Notes under the pieces: model-generated | Told to the model about the DNA's origin: nothing | Database searches by the model: none | What the model saw: only the letters and a program-made list of their open reading frames with translations | NCBI GenBank assembly: GCA_023105745.1 | Contig: JALGQZ010000014.1 | Location: 2,513,888 to 2,577,887 of the forward strand | DNA: 64,000 bases | Reading direction: 5' to 3' | Origin: Austropuccinia psidii | Lineage: Eukaryota; Basidiomycota; Pucciniomycetes; Pucciniales; Sphaerophragmiaceae | Shown: positions 10,709 to 21,760 of the stretch, piece by piece | How the letters are laid out: each line of letters opens with the position of its first letter | Numbering within the stretch: position 1 is the first letter of the stretch | Program-made: the position numbers and the translations under genes

Positions 10709-11327
10709 TCAAAATCACTGATGTTGAATGTTGGTCTTGGGGGGAAAATTATCAAGTTCTAATGAGAATTTCTCAACTTTGAAAGTCATTGATGTAGAAA
10801 AAGCAAAATGAACAAATTATTTAACATGGAGTTTACAATAGCGCAGGTGATTTTGAACTATTGCTACTTTTACATTAAAATGTAAGTTTAAAATTAGAGA
10901 CATTCTTCCTGACGTTGTTAAAAACTATCATAGGTCAGTCTCAAAAATGTTTAAACATGTAACACAACTTAATCAATGTCTTCTTTTAGGAAAGAAGTCA
11001 CAAGTAGCCAATTTTTGAAATTAAAATTCATCAAATGTGAAAGTATACGTTAAACGTTTCAAATTTCTTGACAAGCAAATTGGTTAGTTTTCTCATCCTT
11101 CCTTAAAACAAAAATGGGCTTAATACCCAGAAAGTCGCTTGTAGAGATAAAGTGAAAAATTTGCTGCAAGTAACATTCATATGCGACTCAAAGTCAAATG
11201 GGAACAGTTGCATTTTTTTGAATAATTTGATAAAAAAACAATATTCAAAAATTAAAAAATATCACAAAAAACAAGTTAGAGCTTTAAAAGTCAAACATCA
11301 GATTTTCCAAAATTCAAATTAATTCAT

Positions 11328-11334
<7 letters not shown>

Positions 11335-11379
<45 letters not shown>
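11335..11379. repeat. (AT)22 microsatellite
   Basis: About 22 uninterrupted AT dinucleotides. It is likely hypervariable and prone to cruciform formation. Confidence 0.95.
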
Positions 11380-11382
<3 letters not shown>

Positions 11383-11639
11383 TATTACAAAGTAGCTTTC
11401 GTAACGTCTTAAATCTGGATTTAATGCTATTATAAACTTTGATATCTTCTGTTTTGAATGCTTATTGCCTCCCAATTTACTGTGGAAAAGAAATTACATG
11501 CTGTTTATTCAAACTACAAGACCATAAAAAATGACAAGTTTGAATGTGTTGAGAAGTTTTGACATATTTTTTTTAGAAAAGAAGGAACTGGACATTGAGT
11601 AGCAAACAACAAAGCAAGATTGATGATCAAGATATAAAA

Positions 11640-12620
11640 AGTATATATCACAAATTTAACAATATATACAAAGTATATATAAATTCAATTTTTCTTTGAG
11701 GTCATACATCCTTCATTTCCCCCCAAATTGGGGTCAAAAAATGAATAAAATCATTATTATTTTTAATTTCAATAATAATTTTACAAAGAAGATATAATCA
11801 TATACTTTTCAATTTTTGTATAATAATATATACAAAGTATCTGTTTGGTATTTTCTCTAAGAAAAACCTCTCTACTCTATTTTTTCACCCAAATTAACAT
11901 GAAAAATTGACTTTCATCATTATTGTTGATAATTTCAACAATAATTCTAAAAAAAATATACAATCATATTTCTTTTAAATTTTTTTCATAATCATCTATA
12001 TGGAATATATGTTGTTTGAATTTTTCTTTTAAAAAAAGTCTTATAGTTCAATTTTTCACCCAAATTGGCGTGAAACCTGATCATTAAGATTATTATCAAT
12101 AGTTTCAATCATAATACTTCATTTAAAAAAACATATATAATCATGTTTTTTCTACTGTATTTTTTAATGATATATACAAAGAATATAGTTTTAGAATTTT
12201 TCTCAAATAAATACCTTTAAAATTCATTTTTTCACCCAAATTGGGGTGAAAAATTTATTATTATCAGTATTATTTATGATTAAAATAATAATAACTATTA
12301 GAAAAGAAATAGAATCATCTTTCACTTGCTAAAATTAACTTATTCATATATACACAGTATATACTGTTTGGATTTTCCTCTAAGAAAAACTTATAAAATC
12401 ATTATCTTTTTCACACAAATTTGTGTGATAAATTGATGTTAGTCATCATTATTGATAATATCAATGATAATACATATTAAAAACGAAATATAGTTATATT
12501 TCTTTTACTGAGACTTTGATATATAAAAAGTACATATCATTTGGATTTTTGTTTCATAAAAACCATTCTAATTCAGTTTCATCACCCAGATTAGGTCAAA
12601 ACTGACTGATAGATTTCTAG
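11640..12620. repeat. Satellite-like array, six units of about 166-179 bp, each centred on a hairpin
   Basis: The anchor TTTTTCACCCAAATTGGGGT or variants recurs with its CACCC start at about 11,720, 11,886, 12,057, 12,233, 12,412 and 12,583. That gives spacings of 166, 171, 176, 179 and 171 bp. Between anchors the units share TATATACAAAGTATAT and TTTGGATTTTTCT[CA]TAAG[A]AAAACC-like blocks. The anchor is a palindrome: the unit at 12,228-12,253 has perfect 10-bp arms around a 6-bp loop. The array abuts the truncated element A0. Confidence 0.8.
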
Positions 12621-12659
12621 AATAAAAGAGATTTGAAAAGGCTAGATAAGAGTCTAATT

Positions 12660-14622
12660 GTGTAAATCAGAGATGACACAACCTCATTTCAAAGACTTTG
12701 GATCTCCAAGGAATTATACCTTACAAAGACCATCAGCCATAAGGAGGAATAGAGAACTGAGAGGAAAATAAGTTGAATTTAGTCAGAGGCATAGAATATT
12801 GCAAAAGAAAACTTCTTCCACATTTCAAGATGTTTTCCAACAGCAAACCTCCACGAGATGCTTGCATAGAATCAGAACAGTCCATTCTGACCCATAAAAT
12901 CCTCTAAAAACTTCTCCAATGGAAAATGGCAGACTGGGAATAAATCCTATAGTTTCACAGGTAATAACTTGTAGAAAGTATTCAGAATATCTCCCTCAAA
13001 GAGATATTCTTCAAAGAACTCATGCGAATCACCAAAAGGTGACACTTCAACAGGAAGTTCATAATTCTGAAAGAAAGGGCAGCCAAGATTACAGACAATC
13101 AAGCTACTATCTGAGATATAGAGAAGAAATGGAACCAGAGAGACTTGGACTCCTTCAGGTTCACAAGAAATGGTAAACAAACCAAGCTTCCCAGTGGATT
13201 CACACCACTCAGTGACCAAGAGTCACCATTTTTCCCAATCCCAGGTATTATCCAGGAGAGAGAGAGGATCATAGGGAAAGAACACTCCTCTTTTCAACCC
13301 AAGGCAGAAAGAGTCAGACCATATGATTCAGAAATTTTTGGACCTGGAGAAAGAAGAACAAAAAAATAACAAATAGTTTTAAATACTTCTGATTAAGCTA
13401 GGAGCCCTAGATAAGGAATGATATCTCTACTCAGAATGAAAATAGTGTTGTTACACCTGAGAGTAACATAAACAGAAATGAAATGTGGCTACAAATGTCC
13501 CAATTTTCAGAAAAAAATCAAAAAAATATTGAAATTCTATATGAAAAAATTTCAAGGTTACAAGAGCTTAATAACTTACAAACCAAAACAATTAATAATA
13601 TTCAAGAAGGCTGTACTTAATTAAGTAAAGCCACAGAAGAGCCCAACAAAGTAGTAAATCAACTCTTGGAGGAGCAATATAACTGAATGACGGACAGGGA
13701 ATACCTGGATCAAGACATGAAAAAACTGTTCAATTTCTTCCAAAACATAAACCCACAAAACCAGGGCAATGTTTCTGGGAACACTTAATACCATATTACC
13801 AGGTAGATAATAAGCAAGAATCGCCATAAAAAGACCAAAATGGAGATAAAATGACTTATTCAGAGAAGGAAGGATTGAAAAAACTTCAAGAAGCTACAAG
13901 TTGGCCCAAATTTTCTAGTTTAGGAGAATATGATCACATGGAGCTTGTTGATTATATTGATGGAATTGTTACTGATTTACCATGTATACCAGACGAATGG
14001 ATAACAGATAGACTGAATACAGAATTCAGAGACCATGATAGTATGTGGTACACTGAGATGAAAGAAATCCATGGTGGAGAAGCCAAATAATCCAAAAGTA
14101 CAGTAATGGAACATGGATATGGCATAAGAATATTCAATTTTCAAATGACTGATACACAGTGGAAAAAGATCCATATTATTTGTCTCTCATAAAATAAGAA
14201 ATGCCAAAGGTTGTTTACCCTCACATAACAACAGAGATACAAAATCACAAACTGTTGACCAAACTACCAGGAGACTTAGAGGATGCAGCAAAATGCAGAT
14301 GTGCCAAAGAATGCACCTTGGATGCAATATCAAAGACCTTGCAAGAAGTGAGGATCAGAACATCCATTGATAGATATTACCACTTAGTGCTGGTGATAAA
14401 AGGTAGAATCCAGCCCCAGAAGCTACAGAAGCTAATTCTTAAAAGCTGAAATGATAGAAGCATGCCACAGCTGTGGATCACCTGATTACTACTCAAAAAT
14501 TTGTACCAAAGACAGGGAAGAGGTGTTTGCAATAGAGGAAGAGTCAAGAAAAGACAAGGAGGCTTATAACGCTGACTCTAATAGCATGGGGAATGGCTAT
14601 GAAGATCATTTATATAGTGAAC
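12660..14622 (+). pseudogene. Element A0 Gag, decayed
   Basis: The block aligns along its length with A1 Gag (32,858-33,891 plus 45,456 onward). Matching landmarks are a Ser/Lys-rich piece at 13,145-13,369, a VVTPES block near 13,450, a LDQDMKKLFN block near 13,700, and the conserved EYDHMELVDYIDGIVTDLP at 13,851-14,090. The nucleocapsid knuckle at about 14,463-14,504 reads CX2CX4YX4C, with Tyr replacing the zinc-binding His. There are many stops and frame changes. The copia insertion ends this part. Confidence 0.75.
14618..14622. repeat. Left copy of the copia target-site duplication (TGAAC)
   Basis: TGAAC at 14,618-14,622 matches TGAAC at 19,611-19,615 on the other side of the copia element, as expected for a 5-bp staggered integration. 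Confidence 0.85.
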
Positions 14623-14705
14623 TGAGAAGGTTTGGATAAGAGCAAATAGTAATACGTTGGTAAGATAAGATTGCACAAGAGAGAGAAAAGTAAGAATCTC
14701 TTACC
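14623..14705 (-). repeat. Extra 83 bp beyond the copia 3' LTR: repeated LTR end plus unknown filler
   Basis: About the first 47 bp (TGAGAAGGTTTGGATAAGAG and onward) duplicate the terminal LTR sequence; the remaining roughly 36 bp (TGCACAAGAGAGAGAAAAG and onward) are not found in the other LTR. The segment lies between the target duplication and the 302-bp LTR, so it was probably carried in with the element or arose by duplication of its end. Confidence 0.7.
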
Positions 14706-15007
14706 TGAGAAGTTTGGGATAAGAGCAAATAGTAATGTGTCGGTAAGATAAGATAGAGATCCATAGATGGAGTAATGGTCTCTATTTATAATCACAACAT
14801 ATTACTCTCAAATACTTCTCAGGAGAGGCAGTAGTTACAACTAAGTTAAAACAGAGAATTTGACTAGATACATGAGTAAAAGAAATATAGAACAGTTTTG
14901 ACTAGGAGAAAAGCAAGCAATAGTGAAAAGAACCAGACCGGATAGAATAAAGAATTAGGATTACTCTGAGCCAATGTAACGACTGGCTTAGTCATAATAC
15001 TTTAACA
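14706..15007 (-). repeat. Copia 3' LTR (302 bp)
   Basis: In element orientation it starts TGTTAAAGTATTA and ends CTTCTCA. A minus-strand TATAAATA box lies at 14,783-14,790. It has the same length as the 5' LTR, with roughly 97% identity by eye. Confidence 0.92.
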
Positions 15008-18000
15008 CGCCCCGTCGCTCGAATGTGCAAGAAGTTTAATAGAGGAGCAGAAATCATAGTGCTTGAGCTTCCCAAGTCCCTTTGTGAATAGGTCTGCCCA
15101 CATCAGATTGGTGGTAATGTAATAAATGTGAACAAGGTTGCTGTTTATAAGATCTCTGATCCAATTGATACGAATGTTGATGTGTCGAGTTCTGTGTTGA
15201 TACAAAGGATTCAGGCATAGAGCAATGGCACCCTGGTTATCGCATTTTAAGTAAATGCTTGGATCTAAATTAAAATCAAAAAGTAATTTCTTGATCCATA
15301 AAGCATCTTGGGTGACTTCTGTTAAGGCTCGTAGCTCGGCTTCAGCTGTAGAAAGAGCCACAATTGGTTGTTTTTTAGTTTTCCAGATGATAAGACCTCC
15401 ATACAATAAGCCATATCCGGAAAAAGAGCGTCCATCGTAATTGCTTCCCCAGTCAGAGTCGGAGAAGCCTATTATTTCCGAATTTTCAACAGTTCCACCT
15501 AGAGTTAATTCATAATTCTTGGTACCTTGAAGATATTGAAGAACTCTTTTGAAAGCAGAAACATGACAGTCCAAGGGTTTATTGAGAAATTGAGATAGGA
15601 TAGAAGTGGCATAGGCCAAATCTGGTCGAGAACATGATGTCAAATAATTTAAGAGACCAACAGCTTTTTGATAGCTAAAGGTTAGGTCTTGATTAGACTC
15701 ATTGGATAAAACTAATTTTGCGCCAGGATCCATTGGAGTAGTGACAGGTTTGCAGTTTTCCATTCCAAATTCTTTTAGAATTTTGTCGATGTCAAGTTTC
15801 TGTGAGAGAGTGATTGTTTTGTTGCTTTGATTACGATTAATCTTAATCCCTAAGATAAATTGTACCTGAATCATGTCGTCCATACAAAAGACTTTTTTTA
15901 TATTAGTTTTGAATTTTTCAACAGTATCTATTTTACCACCAATAAGCATGTCGTCAACATGAACAAAGACAGCGCAAAAGTTACTTTCTGTACTAATAAA
16001 CAAACATGGGTCTGCTTGACATGGCTTAAATCTGAGAGTATTGAACACATCTTTGAGCTTTTTATACCAACATCTTGGACTTTGTTTAAGCCCATATAGT
16101 GATTTGATAAGTTGTAGGCAAGTCTCAGGCTGAATGACATGAGGATATCCTTCTGGGTACTTCATAAAAACTCTTTCCTCAGTTATTCCATGCAGGAAAG
16201 CTGTGCAAACATCCATTTGGTGAAGCTCAAAATCATTGATAGCGCAGTAAGACAGTAGAAAACGGAGAGAAGCAAGTCGTCCAGTCAGAGCATAAGCTTC
16301 ATTATAATCTATTCCTTCAATTTGTGAGAACCCTTGAACGCAGAGTCGTGCCTTGTATCTGACAACTTTGCCAGTATGATCTTCTTTTTTACAAAAAACC
16401 CAGGTAGAACGAATGAGATTAGCTTCTTGCGGTAATGGAACAGCTTGCCAGACTTTATTCTCCTCAATGCTAGATATTTCTTCCATAATCGCCAATTTCC
16501 ACTTGTCGTCCTGTAGGTGATTCATAGCCTGGGAGTAGGTTTTAGGAGTACTTGAATTGAAGTAAGTAGCAGCTTTAGCAAACCTTCTTTGTCCTTCTGG
16601 CAGGATGTTGGGAGTATCAAGATTGCTGGATATATCTTTTGGAGCTTTATCCAATACCTTATCCATTACCCAGCCCTTAGGAAGGCTTTTGATGGGCAAA
16701 GGATTTTGTGAAGGTTGAGTCAAAGAGTTCTCTGAACTATCAGAATCTTGTAAATTGTTGGTCAATTCATGATTGGATTTGATAGCAGTTTGAAATGATA
16801 TTGAAGGGATAGAGTTATCACTAGCAGGAGGAGGATTAGCTTCTATTAAGGGATCGGAATGATTAGAAATTGATGTTTCTGAGCAAGAGTTGTTTATGGG
16901 AGCAAACGAGGTAGTTTCAAGACACGGACTATCTTCTTCTGAGGAGGTGAATGCATCTTGAGATTTGTTGTCAAAGAGGCAGTCATGTGTAATTTGAATT
17001 TTATTAGTAATTGAGTTATAGACAAGAAAATGTTTGTGTCCTTCAGAGTAACCAAGAAAGAACCCCTTTTCAGCACGAGGGTGGAGTTTTGATTTTAAAT
17101 TAGCTTTGTTCACATGGATGTATACTGGACATCCAAAGGGATGTAGATGGTCCAATTTAGGAGGATCGTTAAACATTGTTTCAAAAGGGGTTTTAAAAGA
17201 AAATGAGGAGACTGGAGTTCTATTTAATAGGTAAGCTGCAGTAGACACAGCCTCCCCCCACCAATCAAAAGAGAGTTTGGAGTTGAATAGGAGACAACGA
17301 AATCTTTCCATAAGGGTTCAATTGGCCCTTTCAGCAAAGGGATTTTGCTGAGGGGTGTGAGGAGCAGTGAATAGGGATTCTATTCCTTTGTTTCGCAAAT
17401 ATTGACGAAAAGATCCCTCAATGAATTCTCCACCATTGTCAGACACAACCTTCTTTATTCAAAAGTCAGTTTGTTTTTCAATGAATGTTTTGAATGATTT
17501 GAATGATTCAAAACATTTGTATTTGTTTGAGATAGAAGAAGTGAAACAATACCTAGAGTAACTGTCGATTATTTGGAAGATAAAGCTGCTACCTCCTTTA
17601 GAGACTGGAGTGATTGGGCCACAGACATCCATGTGGACAATCTCCAGTGGCTGAGAGGTGTTAGGAAAGGTACCATTAAAGGGCAGACGATGAGATTTAG
17701 AACTTATACATGCTTCACATTTCAGACCCGAAAAATCCAAGGATGGAAAGAGATGGGAAGCATATTTATTACTGGGGTGTCCCAGAGCTCTGTGAATTAT
17801 AGACGCATTTGTGCTTCTTGCAGTGAAATGAGAAACTGGAGCACCAAGAAGGATTGAGATGACGTTATCCACAAGTTTTCCTTCAAGTAAGATCTCATTT
17901 TCTTCATCAAACAGGTGAATGCTTTCCCCTTTTCCGGAGAGAGAACAACCTTTTCGAAGGAAGAGTGATAAAGAAATCAAAGGAGTAGTGATACTAGGAA

Positions 18001-18187
18001 CAATAAGAGAGTTTTTAAGATGGATTATTGAACCCTTGTAACCTGTGATAGCTGCGGTGCCAAATCCTTCAGCATAGATTACGGTTCCATCGGCTTGGTT
18101 TAAGGCTACCCTTGTTTCAGTGAAAGAGACTAATCTCTCTGAGTCTTTAAACAGAGAATGGGAAGCGCCACTGTCAATAATAGCGCG
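15002..18187 (-). pseudogene. Copia pol: protease, integrase, reverse transcriptase, RNase H
   Basis: It is in the same frame as gag. It opens with the retropepsin IIDSGASHS directly after the gag stop. Integrase shows the zinc-binding HRALGHPS and CEACISSK, then MDVCGP, VVSDNGGEF and the ERAN end of the DDE core. RT shows WVFCKKEDHTGKVVRYKARL, QMDVCTAFLHG, SLYGLKQSPRCWY and the active site VHVDDML near 15,946-15,966. RNase H shows SDSDWG, STAEAEL and CDNQGAI. Premature TGA codons lie at about 17,459-17,461 and 17,312-17,314; the second interrupts the ERAN[R]TL motif. The final TAA lies in the LTR itself, and the purine tract encodes the last residues. Confidence 0.93.
15008..15017 (-). other. 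Copia polypurine tract (GACGGGGCG)
   Basis: The sequence immediately inside the 3' LTR reads CGACGGGGCG in element orientation, the expected plus-strand primer position. It overlaps the last codons of pol. Confidence 0.7.
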
Positions 18188-19243
18188 TTATTCCTTAATA
18201 AATGGTGTATTTTTAGATTCAGTGCTAATGCAGTAGACTCGAGGAGAGGAAATTGGTTTTAGTCCAGTACTTTCAGTAGTGCTGGAGTTGACCTTTGAGC
18301 GTTTATCTTGATTTCTTCTTTCTCTAAACTCCTTGAGGAGGTGTGGATGGAGTTGGAAACATTGATCTTCCGAATGAGAAGCTTCAGGAGAATGCTTCCC
18401 ATTCTTACATTTAATCCTCCTTTCACCAATACGAAGGGCCTGTCCATCAGGTATAGATAATTCTTGATTTCTTGCAAGAGCCAGTTCTATATCCGATAAT
18501 AAACTTTCAAGTGTGGGAACACGCTTTGATATCTTGATTTCTTGATATATATTGTTTTTTACGAAGGATAAAGAAGTAGGGAGATTTCTAAGATAGTAAA
18601 AGGCCAGCATACGAGACATAGTCTTTTCCTCAAATAGATCCTGCCCCATAGATTTAAGAAGCTTAGACTGATGCCAAATCTCTATAATGGAATTTGAAAC
18701 AATTCCATCTTCTATTTTCATTCCAAAAAGTTTAGTCATAACAGTGGCACAGTTTTCAACTGACAAAGCAGCATAGAAATTGCAAATGTTGAGCCAAAGA
18801 ATGGCGGGATTGTAACTTTCTTGATCATCGTCGAAGAACTTGTCATAGTTCTCTTGGTCAAGAGTGTTGCCCAGCCAGAAGTATATTTGTCGGCAGCTGT
18901 TCTGAAAGAACTCTACTTCTTCTTCTGGTGCATTGTTGGGAAGAGAACCTATCCAGTCAGGCTTTAGGAATATATCAATATTTTTGATTGTAAGTGCCAT
19001 TTTAACCTTATTACTCCATTTAGCATAATTTTTCGAGGTTAGAGGGTCAATATTTGTTTTGTCTAGAGTTTCAGCAAGACTTCTAGTAGTAAGATCTCTT
19101 AGAAGATTTGCTTTTAGTAACTTGTATGAGGGAGTTGGAGTTCTTAGCCGAAGATGATTGGATGATTCTTGTCGTATAGGACTCGAGGGCACCTGAAGAA
19201 TAGGTGACTCATCTCGAAAAGATTCTGAGTCGTTTGGATTCAT
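18188..19243 (-). pseudogene. Copia Gag
   Basis: A 351-codon open frame starts at an ATG (19,243) about 65 bp inside the 5' LTR. It contains the UBN2-like copia Gag body (YAKWSNKVKMAL, IWHQSKLLKSMGQ, YYLRNLPTSL) and a C-terminal Cys/His patch (CKNGKHSPEASHSEDQCF). A TAA at 18,188-18,190 separates it from the protease in the same frame. In related single-frame elements gag and pol are continuous, so this stop is probably a mutation, although a read-through arrangement cannot be excluded. Confidence 0.88.
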
Positions 19244-19290
19244 AGTGATAATAATTTGAAAAAAAAATCTCTTATATAGAATCTCAGCAG

Positions 19291-19308
19291 AACGCTGGGC
19301 CCATAACC
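19291..19308 (-). other. Copia primer-binding site matching the tRNA-iMet anticodon arm
   Basis: Directly inside the 5' LTR the plus strand reads AACGCTGGGCCCATAACC, which is the anticodon stem-loop sequence of eukaryotic initiator tRNA-Met (CAT anticodon). The element RNA is therefore complementary to an internal part of that tRNA, as known for Drosophila copia and yeast Ty5, which use a cleaved half-tRNA as primer. Confidence 0.85.
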
Positions 19309-19610
19309 TGAGAAGTTTTGGATAAGAGCAAATAGTAATACGTCGGTAAGATAAGATAGAGATCCATAGATGGAGTAATGGTCTCTATTTATAATCACAA
19401 CATATTACTCTCAAATACTTCTCAGGAGAGGCAGTAGTCACAACTAAGTTAAAACAGAGAATTTGACTAGATACATGAGTAAAAGAAATATTGAACAGTT
19501 TTAACTAGGAGAAAAAAAAGCAATAGTGAAAAGAACCAGACCGGATAGAATAAAGAATTAGGATTACTCTGAGCCAATGTAACGACTGGCTTAGTCGTAA
19601 TACTTTAACA
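19309..19610 (-). repeat. Copia 5' LTR (302 bp)
   Basis: TGTTAAAGTATTACGAC to CTTCTCA in element orientation. It is followed outside by the target duplication TGAAC at 19,611-19,615. Confidence 0.93.
19386..19393 (-). promoter_or_regulatory. TATA box of the copia 5' LTR
   Basis: On the minus strand TATAAATAGAGACC lies about 217 nt into the LTR, conserved in the other LTR at 14,783-14,790. It is a likely start site for the genomic RNA. Confidence 0.6.
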
Positions 19611-19615
19611 TGAAC

Positions 19616-20343
19616 CACATAGCATTTAGGAACATAAAGCGAAATCTAAGGAACATGAACCAAAGAGTATTGGATTAGTCCAATTAACAAAAGCTGTAGC
19701 AAAAGACAACCCTATTGAGCAACAATGTGATTAAAAGGAATATGCTCAAATATTTTTGGAAAAACCAAAAATAGTACAGTGTTACACCAATGGAATACCT
19801 GCCAAGCTGGAGGTATAAATTGAAAATAAAATTAATCCAATGACCATTGATGCAGGAGATACATGCTTGATGGTGGCCAAGAAATACTTGGAAAAACACA
19901 TTAATATATGGAATTCAGCATTGCTACCTACAGAAGTCAGGGGATTTAGGAGTGCCACAGGAAGAATTAATACACTTTGTATTATTTAAAAAAAGATTGA
20001 GATACCTCAAAGTCATGGAAATGTGAATATTTAACCTGAATTCACAGCACAGGAGAATTCTGGTATAAATGGATTCTTGCTGGGTACAGATTACCAAAGA
20101 ATGAATGGAATAAGAATAAATAACAGTAAAAGCACTCACATGACACTAAGAGACTATAAAGAGATAAAATTTCCTATTTCTTCCAATAGAAGGAGGAAAC
20201 TAATGACCAAAAATTTGGATTTATTGAAACATAAACCACCAGAAAGGGAGAGTATGTTCACAAGAATGTTTCTGGCACAAGGTCACATGGACCACACTAG
20301 ACCCAGTACCTCACAGAGGAAGAGAAAATTTCATCAATGCTGA
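19616..20343 (+). pseudogene. Element A0 protease remnant fused to the pol end
   Basis: Sequence after the copia target duplication resumes A-family protein: the protease active-site region reads MTIDAGDTCLMVAKKYL, where A1 has LIIDSGAHCSIVAK, and the later block FLLGTDYQRMNGIRI matches FLLGIDYQRIYGIEI of A1. At about 20,200 it jumps to sequence just before the purine tract (a frame ending at 20,343), so about 4 kb of pol is deleted. Several stops are present. Confidence 0.7.
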
Positions 20344-20346
20344 GCC

Positions 20347-20365
20347 TTTTTTTAGAGGGAGGGTA
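20347..20365 (+). other. Polypurine tract of element A0
   Basis: TTTTTTTAGAGGGAGGGTA immediately precedes the LTR, identical in type to the tract at 51,749-51,766 of A1. Confidence 0.75.
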
Positions 20366-21760
20366 TGTAAGCCTGTGACTCAAACCAGAGCACAAGCATT
20401 ATACCAAAATACTTTAAACCAATGGTAGAGCCAAATTCCCACTAAAGAGTGACCTGAGCAAAGATAGCTCATAAAGGGAATCAAAAGAAAGAGAAAAGTT
20501 ATCTCTTTCCAAATATACAACTCCCATAACCATAGGATAAGGAATGACAGAGTCATTCCAGCTCAAAGCAAGAACTGAACATAAAGCTTAATTTTGACCT
20601 CTCATCTAAGATCCAGAGGAAGAGGCAAAAATTAATAAAATTGGTGTTCAAATTGAATTTCTAAGTCAGGGATATCTAATGGTACTAGCCAAATTGAGCT
20701 AGAATCAAAACTGGAGAAGTTGTGGCTGAAAATAAGCCAAAAAAGGGTGAACTGAATATTAACCTCCCATCCAAGTTCTGCTGTTTTGATGTTAGATACC
20801 CAAAGTTTGCTATAATTAGGAAGAGAAAAATAAAGGCTTTCTGATGGTGCCATATATTTCCTCATAGCTCATATAGAACAAAGTTTATGGAGAAAACAAG
20901 CTCAATACAGGATTCATAACATCCACAAACTGATAATGGAATTTAGAACTGTTATAGCTTTGAAATATTTGATTCTAACTATATAAAATGAGTAACAATT
21001 GTGTAGAGCTCATAAAGGATTACAAAATAAGCCACTTTTGAGCTCTCTATCTTCAAAAATGACAAAGATATCCAGGCTTCAAGATTATAATCCTACAATA
21101 GCCAGTATAGGATCTCGCTGTTGGACGGCTGTTTATATAATCTAATTAAATACATTTTATTCTTTAATTTCTCATAACCTGACAATTAAGAGTCATAAAG
21201 GAATGTTCTGTACAGAGCCTCATGTGTCAGAAGAACCAGAGCACACCTGTAAAATCCATTGGTGAAAATCTTCATGTTCTATAGGGTCAAAATGAGAGCT
21301 TGTAGTTCCAAAGCCACATTTACATCCAATAACAGTCTGCATTGAGTGTATGAAGCCACAAACCAGCTCACATTAGTGAAAGGCCTCACTCTGTGGTTGT
21401 GTGCAGAGTTTAGCAACTTCCCACTACCCCAGAAAAGTATAAAAGGAGCCTTTTCCTCACCAAAAGGCAAATAAATCATCCTTTTCTTAGTATTAATATC
21501 TGGTATATCTTCTTAAAGAAGTAGTAATCTTATAACATAACACATATAATTATAATCTTTAATCATTTCTGGGTTAATTATTGTAAACCAACAGGTAAAC
21601 ACTGCATCCAGGTCTCTCAGTAACACTCACCATAACTGAAATCTTGGTATATCCCTTTTAAAAATTTAATCATTAATTTATCATCCTTATTTTTGTGTCA
21701 CACTCAGTGATTTAGCTTTTTATCATCATTGTAAAGCTATATCATAGAGTCACCCTGGCA
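20366..21760 (+). repeat. 3' LTR of element A0 (family A, 1,395 bp)
   Basis: It starts TGTAAGCCTGTGACTCAAA and ends GAGTCACCCTGGCA. It is similar in length and layout to the A1 LTRs (1,417 and 1,402 bp) and the A solo LTR (1,422 bp). A TATA box (TATAAAAG) lies at 21,438-21,445, about 320 bp before the end. Confidence 0.85.
21438..21445 (+). promoter_or_regulatory. TATA box in the A0 LTR
   Basis: AAAAGTATAAAAGGAGCC stands at the same place where the A1 5' LTR has GATAAAAAGGGCTC (31,579-31,592). A likely LTR promoter. Confidence 0.5.

Larger units (their letters stand above)
10488..11639. other. Noncoding AT-rich stretch
   Basis: No open frame or family-like coding block was seen. It contains an 11-bp perfect inverted repeat at 10,677-10,708 and a long (AT)n tract at 11,335-11,379, listed separately. 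Confidence 0.5.
14623..19610 (-). mobile_element. Ty1/copia LTR retrotransposon inserted into A0
   Basis: The element is on the minus strand. It has two 302-bp LTRs (19,309-19,610 and 14,706-15,007), with about nine mismatches by eye. A half-tRNA primer site, a single gag-pol frame with three premature stops and a purine tract are present. The target duplication TGAAC flanks the outermost bases, which include an unexplained extra 83 bp beyond the 3' LTR (14,623-14,705). The domain order protease-integrase-RT-RNase H places it in copia. Confidence 0.93.
12621..21760 (+). mobile_element. Ty3-type element A0, 5' truncated, pol deleted, interrupted by copia
   Basis: Internal sequence homologous to element A1 starts near 12,660 (A1 counterpart about 32,880), so the 5' LTR and leader are missing; the satellite array lies directly upstream. 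Gag is present to 14,622. A copia element is then inserted (14,623-19,610, target duplication TGAAC), and Gag/protease resumes at 19,611. After the protease the sequence jumps to the last codons of pol, followed by the purine tract and a 3' LTR (20,366-21,760). RT, RNase H and integrase have been lost by internal deletion. Confidence 0.8.

Noticed and set aside
17573..17857. Plus-strand 94-codon frame
   Set aside because: Antisense shadow of the copia integrase.
19291..19308. tRNA gene (iMet anticodon arm match)
   Set aside because: Only the anticodon arm matches; D arm, T arm and acceptor are missing, and the position beside an LTR fits a primer site.
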